A DNA stretch of 64,000 nt from a bacterium (GTDB lineage: Bacteria; Planctomycetota; UBA1135; UBA2386), in contig JANSXC010000008.1 of the NCBI GenBank assembly GCA_024743115.1, positions 62,001 through 126,000 on the forward strand. The letters run 5' to 3'. This document shows positions 44,282 through 52,104 of this stretch, piece by piece (positions within the stretch are counted from its first letter, which is position 1; every line of letters begins with the position of its first letter). A program made the position numbers and the translations under genes. The notes beneath the pieces were generated by a model. That model saw only the letters and a list, made by a program, of their open reading frames with translations, was not told where the DNA came from and ran no database searches.

Positions 44282-45189
44282 ACCCTCCGACCTTCGCACC
44301 CGACTACGTCCACTACACGGATCCGGCGTTCTGTCGCGAGTTCTTCGCCGACATGCGCGGGCGCAGTGCGTTTCAGGAGCGCTGTCCCGAGGGTTTGCTG
44401 CGACTGCGCTACGACCCGGTCGAGTTCGACTTTCGCTCGCCGGTGCTGGCGCGCCTGCGCGATGCGGGGCTCTTCGAGGATGTTCGGAATGGCGAGTCGA
44501 TGCTCGAGCCATCGAACGGTGACGGCTTGCTCGAGAACCTGCACGAGCATGTCGCAGAGGCCCATCAACGTATGGACGAATCGCAGCAGTCGGCCGCCGC
44601 GCGGGCGCTCTACGAGTTGCCCGCCGGTTGCTACGAGCTGCATGCCCGCTTCCACGAGGAGGTCGTCGCGCCAGCACTGGGACTCGGGCCGCTGCATCAT
44701 CAGAACGTTCCGACGTTCCGCGTGTTCTTTCCCGATGCGCCGGGCTACCCGGGGCGGACGAGCTTTCACAACGACATCATGATCGGCCACAACCCGCGCG
44801 AGGTGAATGTGTTCGTCCCGCTCGTCGAATGCCGAGGCACACGCTCGTTGCTCATGGCGTCCTTGGCCGACAGCCTGGATCTGCTCGGCGACTATGCGGC
44901 GGACCTCGCGCGTTTCGGTCGCGATACGCAGCTGGACGAGGACACGATCGCGCGTTGCGAAGCGATTTGTCGCCCGCTCGAGGTCGGCGTCGGTGATCTC
45001 GTGGTCTTCGATTCGCGCTGTCTGCATGCGGGGCCACACAACACGACGCCACTCACGCGCGTGACGTTCGATTCGCGGGTGCTGCCCGCGCGGAACATCG
45101 CGGGTCAGCAGAACCGGTACATCGGTCGCGGGCGTCGGCGGGCGCGGTTCGAACCCGGACAGTACTTCTCGGCGGCGACGGTCGGCTGA
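44269..45189 (+). CDS. Fe(II)/2-oxoglutarate-dependent oxygenase-like protein
   Basis: 306 aa from ATG 44269, overlapping the glycosyltransferase end by 13 nt. The iron-binding facial triad is readable: FHNDIMIGHN (His167, Asp169) and CLHAGPHN (His253), with the 2-oxoglutarate-binding Arg264 ten residues later in LTRVTFDSRVLP. The double-stranded beta-helix strands between them (EVNVFVPLVEC, VGVGDLVVFDSR) fit. This spacing resembles StrG-like and phytanoyl-CoA-dioxygenase-like enzymes. Given its operon it may hydroxylate or otherwise oxidise a sugar; the substrate is unknown. Short spacing before the di-heme peroxidase gene that follows (63 nt). Confidence 0.78.
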   Translation: MSTLNPPTFAPDYVHYTDPAFCREFFADMRGRSAFQERCPEGLLRLRYDPVEFDFRSPVLARLRDAGLFEDVRNGESMLEPSNGDGLLENLHEHVAEAHQRMDESQQSAAARALYELPAGCYELHARFHEEVVAPALGLGPLHHQNVPTFRVFFPDAPGYPGRTSFHNDIMIGHNPREVNVFVPLVECRGTRSLLMASLADSLDLLGDYAADLARFGRDTQLDEDTIARCEAICRPLEVGVGDLVVFDSRCLHAGPHNTTPLTRVTFDSRVLPARNIAGQQNRYIGRGRRRARFEPGQYFSAATVG

Positions 45190-45252
45190 TTCGCGCCGGA
45201 TCGGACCGCCCTCGACCCCGTCGGGCTCGAGAGCGGATAGGATGGCGCGGCG

Positions 45253-46911
45253 ATGCCCTCGCGCCCGTTCTCGACTCCGCTGATGGTCATGCTGCTCCAC
45301 GTGGCGGCTGCGGCGCAGGCTGTCTGGCCAGCGCCGCCCGAACCGCCTGGCAACCCGACGACGCCGACGAAGGTGCTGCTTGGCAAGGCACTGTTCTGGG
45401 ACGAACAGCTCGCCAGCACGAACTCGGTGGCGTGCGGCACGTGTCACGTGTTTTCGCATGGCGGTGCGGATCCCCGTGCGCCCGTGGCGGTTCACCCCGG
45501 TCCCGATGGTGTGTTCGGAACGAGCGACGACGGTCGTGGATCGCCGGGGGTGCCCGCGAGTGATAGGGCCGGTTCTTATCGCTGGGTCGAGTCGTTCGGC
45601 ATCGCGCCGCAGATCACGGCGCGCACCGCGCCGACCGTGATCAACGCCGCCTACCAGGTTGCGCAGTTCTGGGACGGGCGCGCGGAGGACAAGGAATTCC
45701 GTGATCCGGTGACGGGTGCACTCGTCTTGCACTCGAATGCGTTCCTCGAGAACCAGATCGCCGAGCCGCCGCTCTCCGCGATCGAGATGGGGCATCCCGG
45801 GCGCGACTGGCAGGATGTCGTCACGGCGATCGTTGCAGCGCCACCGCTCGCGCTCGCTTCGAGAGTGCCAGCGCCGCTGGCGGCATTCGTGGCCGGGCGC
45901 ACGTATCCGCAGCTCTTCGATCTGGCGTTCGGTTCGCCGGGTGTCGATGCGTCGCGCACCGTGATGGCGATCGCCGCCTACATGCGAACACTCGTGGCCG
46001 ACGAGTCCCCGATCGATCGGTTTCTGCAGGGGCGTGGGCCGTTTCCGCAGCGGGCGTCGCCGGGGTTCGTCGAGTTCGGCGTGCACTGCTCGCAGTGCCA
46101 CAAGGACCTCAGCAACTTCAGTGTCGTCAGTGGTCCGGCGTCGATCGACTTCCGCAACATCGGCGTGCGGCCGATTGTGGAGGATCGCGGGCGCTTTCTC
46201 GTGACCGGTCGGCTCGTCGACGACGGGCGGTTCAAGAGTCCGGACCTGCGGAACGTTGTGTTGCGCGGGCCGTTCTTCCACAACGGCAGCGCGAGGACGC
46301 TCAACGAAGTGCTGCAGTTCTACGATCGCGGCGGCGACTTCCCGGCGAACCGGGATCCGCTGATGCAGCAGATGCAGGGACAGTTGCCGCCCGCGATCCG
46401 GGCCGCGATCATCGCGTTTCTCGGCGAACTCACGGATCCGCGTGTTGTCGCCGAGCTGCCGCCGTTCGATCGGCCCCGGCTCTTCTCGGAAGGCGTCGGG
46501 CGCAACGTCGTGTTCGGCCAGCCTTCGGTCGGTGGTGTGGGGAGTCCTCCGCGCGTCGTGGCCGTGGAGCCGCCGCGCCTCGGGCGCGGGTTCGCGACGG
46601 TCGCGGTCGATGGCGGGCGACCCGGCGAGCACGCGTTTCTCGGGCTCGACATCGCGGCGGCTGCTTCCCCTCTGCAGTTTGGTGGGATCGAGGTGCTGTT
46701 GGCCCTGACGCCGGCCGCGACGGTGCAGTACACCGGGCGGCTCGGGCGCGGGGTTGGACCCGCCAGTGGCCACCTGTCGCATCGTGTCGGGCTGCCGTCC
46801 GATCCGTCGCTCGCGGGCGTCGAACTCTTCGGACAGTGGTTCCTTACCGACCCGGTGGTGCCCGGCGGACTTACCGCGACGCGGGCGTTCCGGTGGCGGC
46901 TCCTGCGATAG
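45253..46911 (+). CDS. Di-heme cytochrome c peroxidase/MauG-like protein (paralog) with shared C-terminal module
   Basis: 552 aa. Signal peptide hydrophobic core about 8-23 (TPLMVMLLHVAAAAQA). Heme motifs CGTCH (Cys61, Cys64, His65) and CSQCH (Cys279, Cys282, His283) with family segments LLGKALFWDEQLA, HPGPDGVFGTSDDG, TAPTVINAAY and SPDLRNVVLRGPFFHNGSARTL. The C-terminal module ends FGQWFLTDPV. It is the paralog of the 20954-22609 gene, similar along its whole length, so the pair arose by duplication and then separated by about 23 kb. Likely periplasmic peroxidase or protein-oxidising enzyme; substrate unknown. Confidence 0.9.
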   Translation: MPSRPFSTPLMVMLLHVAAAAQAVWPAPPEPPGNPTTPTKVLLGKALFWDEQLASTNSVACGTCHVFSHGGADPRAPVAVHPGPDGVFGTSDDGRGSPGVPASDRAGSYRWVESFGIAPQITARTAPTVINAAYQVAQFWDGRAEDKEFRDPVTGALVLHSNAFLENQIAEPPLSAIEMGHPGRDWQDVVTAIVAAPPLALASRVPAPLAAFVAGRTYPQLFDLAFGSPGVDASRTVMAIAAYMRTLVADESPIDRFLQGRGPFPQRASPGFVEFGVHCSQCHKDLSNFSVVSGPASIDFRNIGVRPIVEDRGRFLVTGRLVDDGRFKSPDLRNVVLRGPFFHNGSARTLNEVLQFYDRGGDFPANRDPLMQQMQGQLPPAIRAAIIAFLGELTDPRVVAELPPFDRPRLFSEGVGRNVVFGQPSVGGVGSPPRVVAVEPPRLGRGFATVAVDGGRPGEHAFLGLDIAAAASPLQFGGIEVLLALTPAATVQYTGRLGRGVGPASGHLSHRVGLPSDPSLAGVELFGQWFLTDPVVPGGLTATRAFRWRLLR

Positions 46912-47229
46912 TTCCCATGCGGGCGACCAGGGCCGTCGGTACCCGGCCGTCGGTACCGGGCCGTCGCGGGTTCAGAGAGAAGTCGAAAAAACGTCCCGGC
47001 AGCGTGAAACCACGCGCGGCGGCTTGGGTAGATGACGGTGTTCGGCGTTCGGTGTGAGCCGTGCGACGGACAACGAATGAGACTCTCCGCCGAGGAGTAA
47101 CGGGCACGTTGCCCGGAGCTCCGGGGGCGAGGCGGAGAGTCTTCCTTAATGTACTGAGCACGCCTGAATCGGTCGAGCCTTGGGCGTCTCACCGGCCGTG
47201 ATCCGTCGGACTGCGCCAGTCCGCTGCGT
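46912..47229 (+). other. Intergenic region with tandem 14-bp repeat and structured element
   Basis: 318 nt between convergent genes with no supported CDS. It holds a tandem 14-nt repeat (GGCCGTCGGTACC at 46931-46943 and 46945-46957, with a partial third copy) and the long inverted repeat described separately at 47079-47143. A 7-codon ORF (MRLSAEE) starts at 47077 inside that element. No tRNA or known RNA family was recognised. Confidence 0.5.
47079..47143 (+). other. Long inverted repeat with inner hairpins (candidate structured RNA or bidirectional terminator)
   Basis: GACTCTCCGCC (47081-47091) pairs perfectly with GGCGGAGAGTC (47131-47141), extendable by two more pairs. Inside are CGGGCA/TGCCCG (47101-47115) and the overlapping palindrome CCCGGAGCTCCGGG, which compete with each other. 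It lies between two convergent genes and is followed by CTTCCTTAAT, not a clear T tract. Confidence 0.45.
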
Positions 47230-47859
47230 TCAATCCACCGCCGGCACGCGGTGCAGCCAGGCCGCGACGATCGCGTCGTCAGGCCGGTCCGCGAACACCG
47301 TCTCGAGAACCTCGCGCAGTTCGTTGCGGGTGGCACCGAGGTGGAGCGCACCGCGGGCGTGGCCGGCGAACTGCCGCTTCTGGTCGGATGCGGCCAGTGC
47401 GCCGATCGCGAGGAGTTCGCGGCGGCGGCCGTCGAGGCCCGGGCGCGCGAGGATGCGGCCGTAGGCGACCTCGAGCACGAACGCCTCGAAGTCGGCGTGG
47501 AAGCCGGTGAGCATGCCGCGCACGCTCGTCGAGTTCTTGCCGTAGATCGCGTCGAACAGCGCGTCGCCGGCCTGGCGTTGCTCGCCCGCCGGCAGCGCGC
47601 CTCCCCGTGGTGGGCTCGGAGCCGGCCAGGCTTCGCCGAACTGTTCGAAGGCCGTGACGGCGCGCGGAAAACCGCAGAACAAGACCGACTGCAGGAGCAT
47701 CTCTTCGAACGCCGCGCGCGGCAGGTCGCGGTCCTGGCCGAGGCGTGCGACCTCCCGCAGCCGCGGCCAGTCGGCGCGCCAGATCGCGGCGAGGCCGAGA
47801 ACCAGCAGGCGTTCGTCGACGGCGAGCCCCGGGCGGTCGAGCAGATGGGCGATCGACAT
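47230..47859 (-). CDS. Carboxymuconolactone decarboxylase/AhpD-like protein
   Basis: 209 aa from ATG 47859; upstream frame continues but does not look like protein. Family hallmarks: EMLLQSVLFCGFPRAVTAFE, and the C-terminal GRRRELLAIGALAASD followed by HARGALHLGATRNELREVLETVF. The CxxC redox pair of AhpD is absent (a lone Cys at about 70), so a peroxidase-reductase role is not supported. Some family members are lactone decarboxylases, others have no known activity. It ends the unit gcvT-gcvH-lipM and may be cotranscribed with it. Function undetermined. Confidence 0.8.
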   Translation of the reverse strand: MSIAHLLDRPGLAVDERLLVLGLAAIWRADWPRLREVARLGQDRDLPRAAFEEMLLQSVLFCGFPRAVTAFEQFGEAWPAPSPPRGGALPAGEQRQAGDALFDAIYGKNSTSVRGMLTGFHADFEAFVLEVAYGRILARPGLDGRRRELLAIGALAASDQKRQFAGHARGALHLGATRNELREVLETVFADRPDDAIVAAWLHRVPAVD

Positions 47860-47939
47860 GGCGGACAGACTACCCGGCACGGGGAGCTCGTCGAACGACC
47901 TGGGCAGTGAGGCTGGTCCGCGGCAACGGGCGACCGAGC

Positions 47940-48686
47940 TCAGAGCCGGGCGGTGAAGCTCGGATCGAGGTAGCGCGTGGTCAGTCGGGCTGCGTGATCG
48001 CGCTCGGTCGCCGTGCACTCGCCGGCCTCGGGTTGGCAACCGATCGCGCTGCCGAGTGCTGCGGTGAGACGTTCGATGAGCGCCCGCCGGAACCCGTCGT
48101 CGACGGCGACGAAGTCATCGACCGCCGCGACGAACGGTGTCAGTGTCGGGCGCGACAGCACGAGCGAACCGTGGTGCAGCACGCGCGTCCGCGGCTGTCG
48201 CACCCGACGCTGTGCCGAGCCCAAGAGCTTGCCGTGTGCCGTGACGATGTCGTCCTGCCCCGGCACCGCGAAGCACCAGCGGTCGGCCGGTCGCGATGAC
48301 TGGGCTTTCCCGGACGTCAGGCGTTCGCAGGGGACGCCGAGATTCCGGAGCACCGCGACGATCGCATCGTGCAGTCCGGTGTAGCTCGATGCGATGTCGC
48401 CCGGCAGGAGCGTCGCGTCGACCGCGAGCGCGAATGTGAGCTCGTCGCCGTGGTGGATCGCGCCGCCGCCGGTGAGGCGGCGCACGATCGGTGTATCGCG
48501 CGGCACATCTGCGAACTCGGCGCGGCGTTGGAAGTAGCCCAGCGAGACGGTCGCCGGCTGCCAGCCGTAGAAGCGCAGAGTCGGTTCGCTGGCAGCCAGC
48601 ATCAGAGCCTCGTCCAGCGCCATGTTTTGCGCCGGGGCTCCGGGCGCGTCGACGAGGACGCGCAGGCGGGGGGCGTTCCGCGGCAC
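47940..48686 (-). CDS. Octanoyltransferase/lipoate-protein ligase family (LipM-like)
   Basis: 248 aa from GTG 48686. Biotin/lipoate A-B protein ligase fold: LRVLVDAPGAPAQNMALDEALML, IVRRLTGGGAIHHGDELTFAL (family motif RRxTGGGAxxH), WCFAVPGQDDIV (Cys138, in the LipM nucleophile position) and HGKLLGSAQRR (Lys153), followed by VLHHGSLVLS. LipM moves octanoate from acyl carrier protein to GcvH. The gene lies 23 nt downstream of gcvH on the same strand, which strongly supports a role in lipoylating GcvH; an LplA-type ligase using free lipoate is the alternative. Confidence 0.85.
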   Translation of the reverse strand: MPRNAPRLRVLVDAPGAPAQNMALDEALMLAASEPTLRFYGWQPATVSLGYFQRRAEFADVPRDTPIVRRLTGGGAIHHGDELTFALAVDATLLPGDIASSYTGLHDAIVAVLRNLGVPCERLTSGKAQSSRPADRWCFAVPGQDDIVTAHGKLLGSAQRRVRQPRTRVLHHGSLVLSRPTLTPFVAAVDDFVAVDDGFRRALIERLTAALGSAIGCQPEAGECTATERDHAARLTTRYLDPSFTARL

Positions 48687-48709
48687 GGAGAATCCGGCCG
48701 GCCGGTGGC

Positions 48710-49087
48710 CTACTGTTCCGCCTTGACGGTCTCTTCGTAGGCGGCGGCGTCCATCAGGTCGCCGGACTTGTCGGTCAGCTTGACCTTGATCATCCACGCC
48801 TTCTCGAACGCGTCTTCGCTCAGCCACTCGAGGTTGTCGGGCAGCTCCGCGTTGACCTCGAGGACCTCGCCGGAGACCGCCGAGTAGAGGCTGCTGACGG
48901 CCTTGACCGACTCGATCTCGCCGTACTGTTCGCCCGCGGTCACGCTGGCGCCGACTGCCGGCAGGTCGAGGAATACGAGGTCACTGAGTTGGGCGACGGC
49001 GTGGTCGGTGATGCCGAGCGTGGCGGTTTCACCATCGATCTTGCACCACTCGTGGCTCTTGAGGTACTGACGGTCGTCGGGACGCAT
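48710..49087 (-). CDS. gcvH: Glycine cleavage system H protein
   Basis: 125 aa. Lipoyl-domain carrier of the glycine cleavage system, which moves the aminomethyl group between P and T proteins. Hallmarks: SHEWCKIDGETATLGITDHA, LSDLVFLDLPAVGASV, and the lipoylation hairpin YGEIESVKAVSSLYSAVSGE with Lys62. Length and start (ATG 49087) are normal. Located between gcvT and the LipM-like gene on the same strand. No gcvP gene is in this window, although it often accompanies gcvT and gcvH. Confidence 0.96.
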   Translation of the reverse strand: MRPDDRQYLKSHEWCKIDGETATLGITDHAVAQLSDLVFLDLPAVGASVTAGEQYGEIESVKAVSSLYSAVSGEVLEVNAELPDNLEWLSEDAFEKAWMIKVKLTDKSGDLMDAAAYEETVKAEQ

Positions 49088-49180
49088 TGGGGGTTCTCGA
49101 AAGGGTCGGGGTTCTAGGAGAGATGAGATCCGGGGGGCGCTGGCGAATCCAGCCTGGGACTCGCGGCCAGATAGTTCGGG

Positions 49181-50272
49181 CTATCGCGAGCGCTTGTAGA
49201 ACGGCGTCGGAACGACGACGCAGGGCTCCAGCGCTTCCCGCACGCGGAACTGCAGCTCGGTGCCTGGTTCGGCGAGGGCATCGGGCACGTAGGCGGTCGC
49301 GATGTTGGTGCCGAGTGTCGGGGAGATGCTGCCCGAGCAGACGGCGCCGACGTCCTTGCCGTCGTGCACGATCGGGTAGCCTTGACGCGGGCAGCGCTTG
49401 CTCGCGGCGGTCATGCCGACGAGCTTGCGGCCCGTGCCGCCCTTCTGCTGCACCGCCTCGAGGGCCGCACGGCCGGTGAAGTCGTGCGTGAACTTCACCG
49501 CGAAGTCGAGGCCTGCCTCGAGCGGGTTGGTGGTCTCGTTGATCTCGTGGCCGTAGAGCGGCATGCCGGCTTCGTGGCGCAGAGTGTCGCGCGCGCCGAG
49601 TCCGATCGGCTGCAGTCCGTCGTCGCCGCCGACCTCGAGGAACGCGTTCCATACGTCGGCCTCGTGGCCGGCCGGCACGTAGACCTCGAAGCCGTCCTCG
49701 CCCGTGTAGCCGGTGCGCGAGATCGTCATCGGTTGGCCGCAGATCTCCGTGTCCATCCACGCGTAGTACTTCAGCTCCGACAGATCGGAGGCGGTGAGGC
49801 GCTGCGTGATCTGCTCGGAGAGCGGGCCTTGGATCGCGATCATGCCCGTGTCGGCGGTGCGATCCTGAACCTCGCATTCGAAGTCCTTGGCCGTCGTGCG
49901 CATGATCTCGAGATCGCGCTCGGTGTTGCCCGCGTTGATGACGAGGAAGAAGCCGTCGTTCTTCGGGTTGCGGTAGACCAGGATGTCGTCCTGCGTCAGC
50001 CCGTCCTCGTTGAGGATCATTGAGTAGCGGATGCGCCCCGGCGGGATCTTGCTCGCGTCGTTGGTCTGCAGCTTCTGCAGGAAGTCCTCGGCCTGCGGGC
50101 CATGGACGTTCACGCGGCCCATGTGACCGAGGTCGAACAGGCCAGCTTTGCTGCGAACGATCCGGGCCTCGTCGAGGATCGGGCCGTACTGCACCGGCAT
50201 GTTCCAGCCGGCGAACGGGACGAGTCGGGCGCCGGCCTGGGTGTGAATCGATTCGAGGGCGGTGGTGCGCAT
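49181..50272 (-). CDS. gcvT: Aminomethyltransferase (glycine cleavage T protein)
   Basis: 363 aa from ATG 50272, chosen because it begins MRTTALESIHTQAGARLVPF as in GcvT; upstream in-frame ATGs lie in or near the antiporter gene end. Folate-binding aminomethyltransferase of glycine cleavage. Hallmarks: FAGWNMPVQYG, SKAGLFDLGHMGRV, SRTGYTGEDGFEVYVP and GLGARDTLRHEAGMPLYGHE. The C-terminus ends FRVREALEPCVVVPTPFYK. It is 13 nt downstream of the antiporter gene and 93 nt upstream of gcvH. Operates with GcvH and GcvP in the cytoplasm. Confidence 0.96.
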   Translation of the reverse strand: MRTTALESIHTQAGARLVPFAGWNMPVQYGPILDEARIVRSKAGLFDLGHMGRVNVHGPQAEDFLQKLQTNDASKIPPGRIRYSMILNEDGLTQDDILVYRNPKNDGFFLVINAGNTERDLEIMRTTAKDFECEVQDRTADTGMIAIQGPLSEQITQRLTASDLSELKYYAWMDTEICGQPMTISRTGYTGEDGFEVYVPAGHEADVWNAFLEVGGDDGLQPIGLGARDTLRHEAGMPLYGHEINETTNPLEAGLDFAVKFTHDFTGRAALEAVQQKGGTGRKLVGMTAASKRCPRQGYPIVHDGKDVGAVCSGSISPTLGTNIATAYVPDALAEPGTELQFRVREALEPCVVVPTPFYKRSR

Positions 50273-50285
50273 CAGGCCGCGCAGC

Positions 50286-52100
50286 TTAGCCGTCGGCATT
50301 CGGCGTTGCCACGCTCTCGCGCTCGCCGTCACCGCGCACGAGGCTCAGGACGGTGCTGCCCACCTGGAGCGGCGGCGGGGTGTCGACCGTTGCGACCAGG
50401 AGCTGGCGTTCGCCCGTGACGACGAACAGCGGCACGGTGCGGTCGTCGTTCTGGCTGGCGAACTCCTCGGGGCCGAACTGCTCGGTCAGGTTCGTGGCCT
50501 TGATGCGGGCACCCGAGCGTAGCTGTTCGCGCAGCCAGTCCGCGGAGCAGGTCTCGCCGAACAGATAGCGGCCGTGCTCGGGTTCGTGCTCGGTCGCGCT
50601 CTTGCCGGTCGGCGGCACGCGGTAGAGCCGGGAGCGGCCGAACGTGGCGAGGAACTCGCGGTTGGCGAGGCGATTGACCTCGTCGCTCGGCAGGAGTGCG
50701 AGCACGCAGCCGAGGCCGTGGAGGTCCGCGGTCTCGGCGAAGCGGGTCGAGAGCACGCTGCCATGGAACGTCGGCAGGCCAGCAGTGCGGGCGTTCTGCG
50801 CGCTCCGGGCATTGGTGTCGACGAGGAGTACGTCGAAGCCCTGATCGCGCAGCGCGGCGCCGATCTCGCGGCCGACGAGGTCGGCGCCGACGATCAGTGC
50901 GCCCTGTGGGTCGCCCTTCGACAGGCCGATCGCGCGCGCGAACGGCCGCGCGCCGAGGCCGTAGACGAGCACGGTGAGTACGATCGTCGGGAAGACGAGT
51001 GCGACGAGCACGTTGGCGTTGGCAGGGTCGTCCATCTGTAGCGCGAGCTCCGAGCTCACCGCGGCGACGACGATTCCGCGGGGCGCCATAGCCATCAGGA
51101 ACGCGCGGTCCTTGGCTGGCAGACCCGAGCCGAGCGTCGACACCCAGACGGCGGCGGGGCGCACGACGAGAATGAGCAGGCCGACGTAGAGCAGCGCGCG
51201 CCAGCCGAGTTCGGTGAGTGGCCCGAGCGGCAGGTGCGCCGCGATCGAGACGAACAACACCGACAGCAGGATCGTCGACAGGTGCTCCTTCCACTCGGCG
51301 ATGTGTTCGACGTCGAGTCCGGGGCGGTTGGCGAGCGTGATGCCCATGACCGTGACCGCGAAGAGTCCGGCTTCGGGCTGCAGCATGTCGGCGCCGACGA
51401 ACGCGACGGCGACCATGCCGAGCGTGACGGGCACGTGCAGCATGTCCGGGACGTGGAAGCGTTCGAGTGCGCGGGCGAGCACGAGGCCGGCGCCAAGACC
51501 GATACCGCTGCCGTAGATCACGATCTTGCCGACCTCGAGCGCGATGCCGGTCGCGGTTGCGTGGTCACCGCCGCGGATCGCTTCGAACACGACGATCGCG
51601 AGCATGGCGCCGATCGGATCGATGAGGATGCCTTCCCAGCGCAGGATGGCACCCGTCGGTCCGGCGGGGCGGACGTGCCGCACGAGCGGGATGACCACGG
51701 TCGGTCCAGTCAGCGTGAGCAGGGCGCCCACGAGCAGCGCGACGTCGAAGTCGATGCCGACGAGGAACACGCCCGCGGCCGTGGAGAGCAGCCAGGTGAC
51801 GAGGGCACCGATCGAGACCAGATTGCGCACGACCTTGCCGGTCTCGCGGACCTCGTCGAACCGGAGCGTGAGTCCGCCTTCGAACAGGATCAACCCGACG
51901 GCCAGCGAGATGATCGGTCGGAACAGCTCGCCGAACGCGGCCGCCGGATCGAGCAGGCCGCCGATCGGGCCCGCGAGGAAGCCCGCGAGCAGGAGCAGGA
52001 GAATCGCGGGAATGCGGATCCGCCACGCGAGCCACTGCGCGAACGTTCCTACTCCGAGGACGAACGCGAGCGCGGGTAGCGACTCGAGACTGGCGAGCAC
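50286..52100 (-). CDS. CPA-type cation/proton antiporter with RCK (TrkA-N) domain
   Basis: 604 aa. The N-terminal 380 residues form about 12 membrane helices (ALAFVLGVGTFAQWLAW, IPAILLLLLAGFLAG, FRPIISLAVGLILFEGG, ...) with LIDPIGAMLAIVVFEA, a Na+/H+ antiporter hallmark, and WRALLYVGLLILVVRPAAVW. Around 405-530 is a TrkA-N nucleotide-binding fold: ALIVGADLVGREIGAALRDQGFDVLLVD, followed by a second, smaller C-terminal domain. It likely expels Na+ or K+ for H+, regulated by a nucleotide. Directly downstream (4 nt) of the trehalose synthase/phosphatase gene, fitting an osmotic or salt-stress operon. Confidence 0.92.
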   Translation of the reverse strand: MLASLESLPALAFVLGVGTFAQWLAWRIRIPAILLLLLAGFLAGPIGGLLDPAAAFGELFRPIISLAVGLILFEGGLTLRFDEVRETGKVVRNLVSIGALVTWLLSTAAGVFLVGIDFDVALLVGALLTLTGPTVVIPLVRHVRPAGPTGAILRWEGILIDPIGAMLAIVVFEAIRGGDHATATGIALEVGKIVIYGSGIGLGAGLVLARALERFHVPDMLHVPVTLGMVAVAFVGADMLQPEAGLFAVTVMGITLANRPGLDVEHIAEWKEHLSTILLSVLFVSIAAHLPLGPLTELGWRALLYVGLLILVVRPAAVWVSTLGSGLPAKDRAFLMAMAPRGIVVAAVSSELALQMDDPANANVLVALVFPTIVLTVLVYGLGARPFARAIGLSKGDPQGALIVGADLVGREIGAALRDQGFDVLLVDTNARSAQNARTAGLPTFHGSVLSTRFAETADLHGLGCVLALLPSDEVNRLANREFLATFGRSRLYRVPPTGKSATEHEPEHGRYLFGETCSADWLREQLRSGARIKATNLTEQFGPEEFASQNDDRTVPLFVVTGERQLLVATVDTPPPLQVGSTVLSLVRGDGERESVATPNADG

Positions 52101-52104
52101 GCGG

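Noticed and set aside
41636-44677. Very long open frame (about 1000 codons) on the minus strand
   Set aside because: It lies opposite the glycosyltransferase genes, is Arg/His/Gln/Val-rich without domain patterns, and results from high GC and codon bias. Similar shadows at 44161-46782, 57730-60564, 6866-9151 and 4521-6083 were left out for the same reason.
46931-46966. Tandem GGCCGTCGGTACC repeat as a regulatory site
   Set aside because: It is short, has only two full copies, and a similar single sequence occurs near 57355, so chance or a minor repeat is as likely.
47077-47100. Leader peptide MRLSAEE with attenuator on the plus strand
   Set aside because: No plus-strand gene follows before the convergent minus-strand gene, so an attenuator role makes no sense; kept only as part of the structured element.
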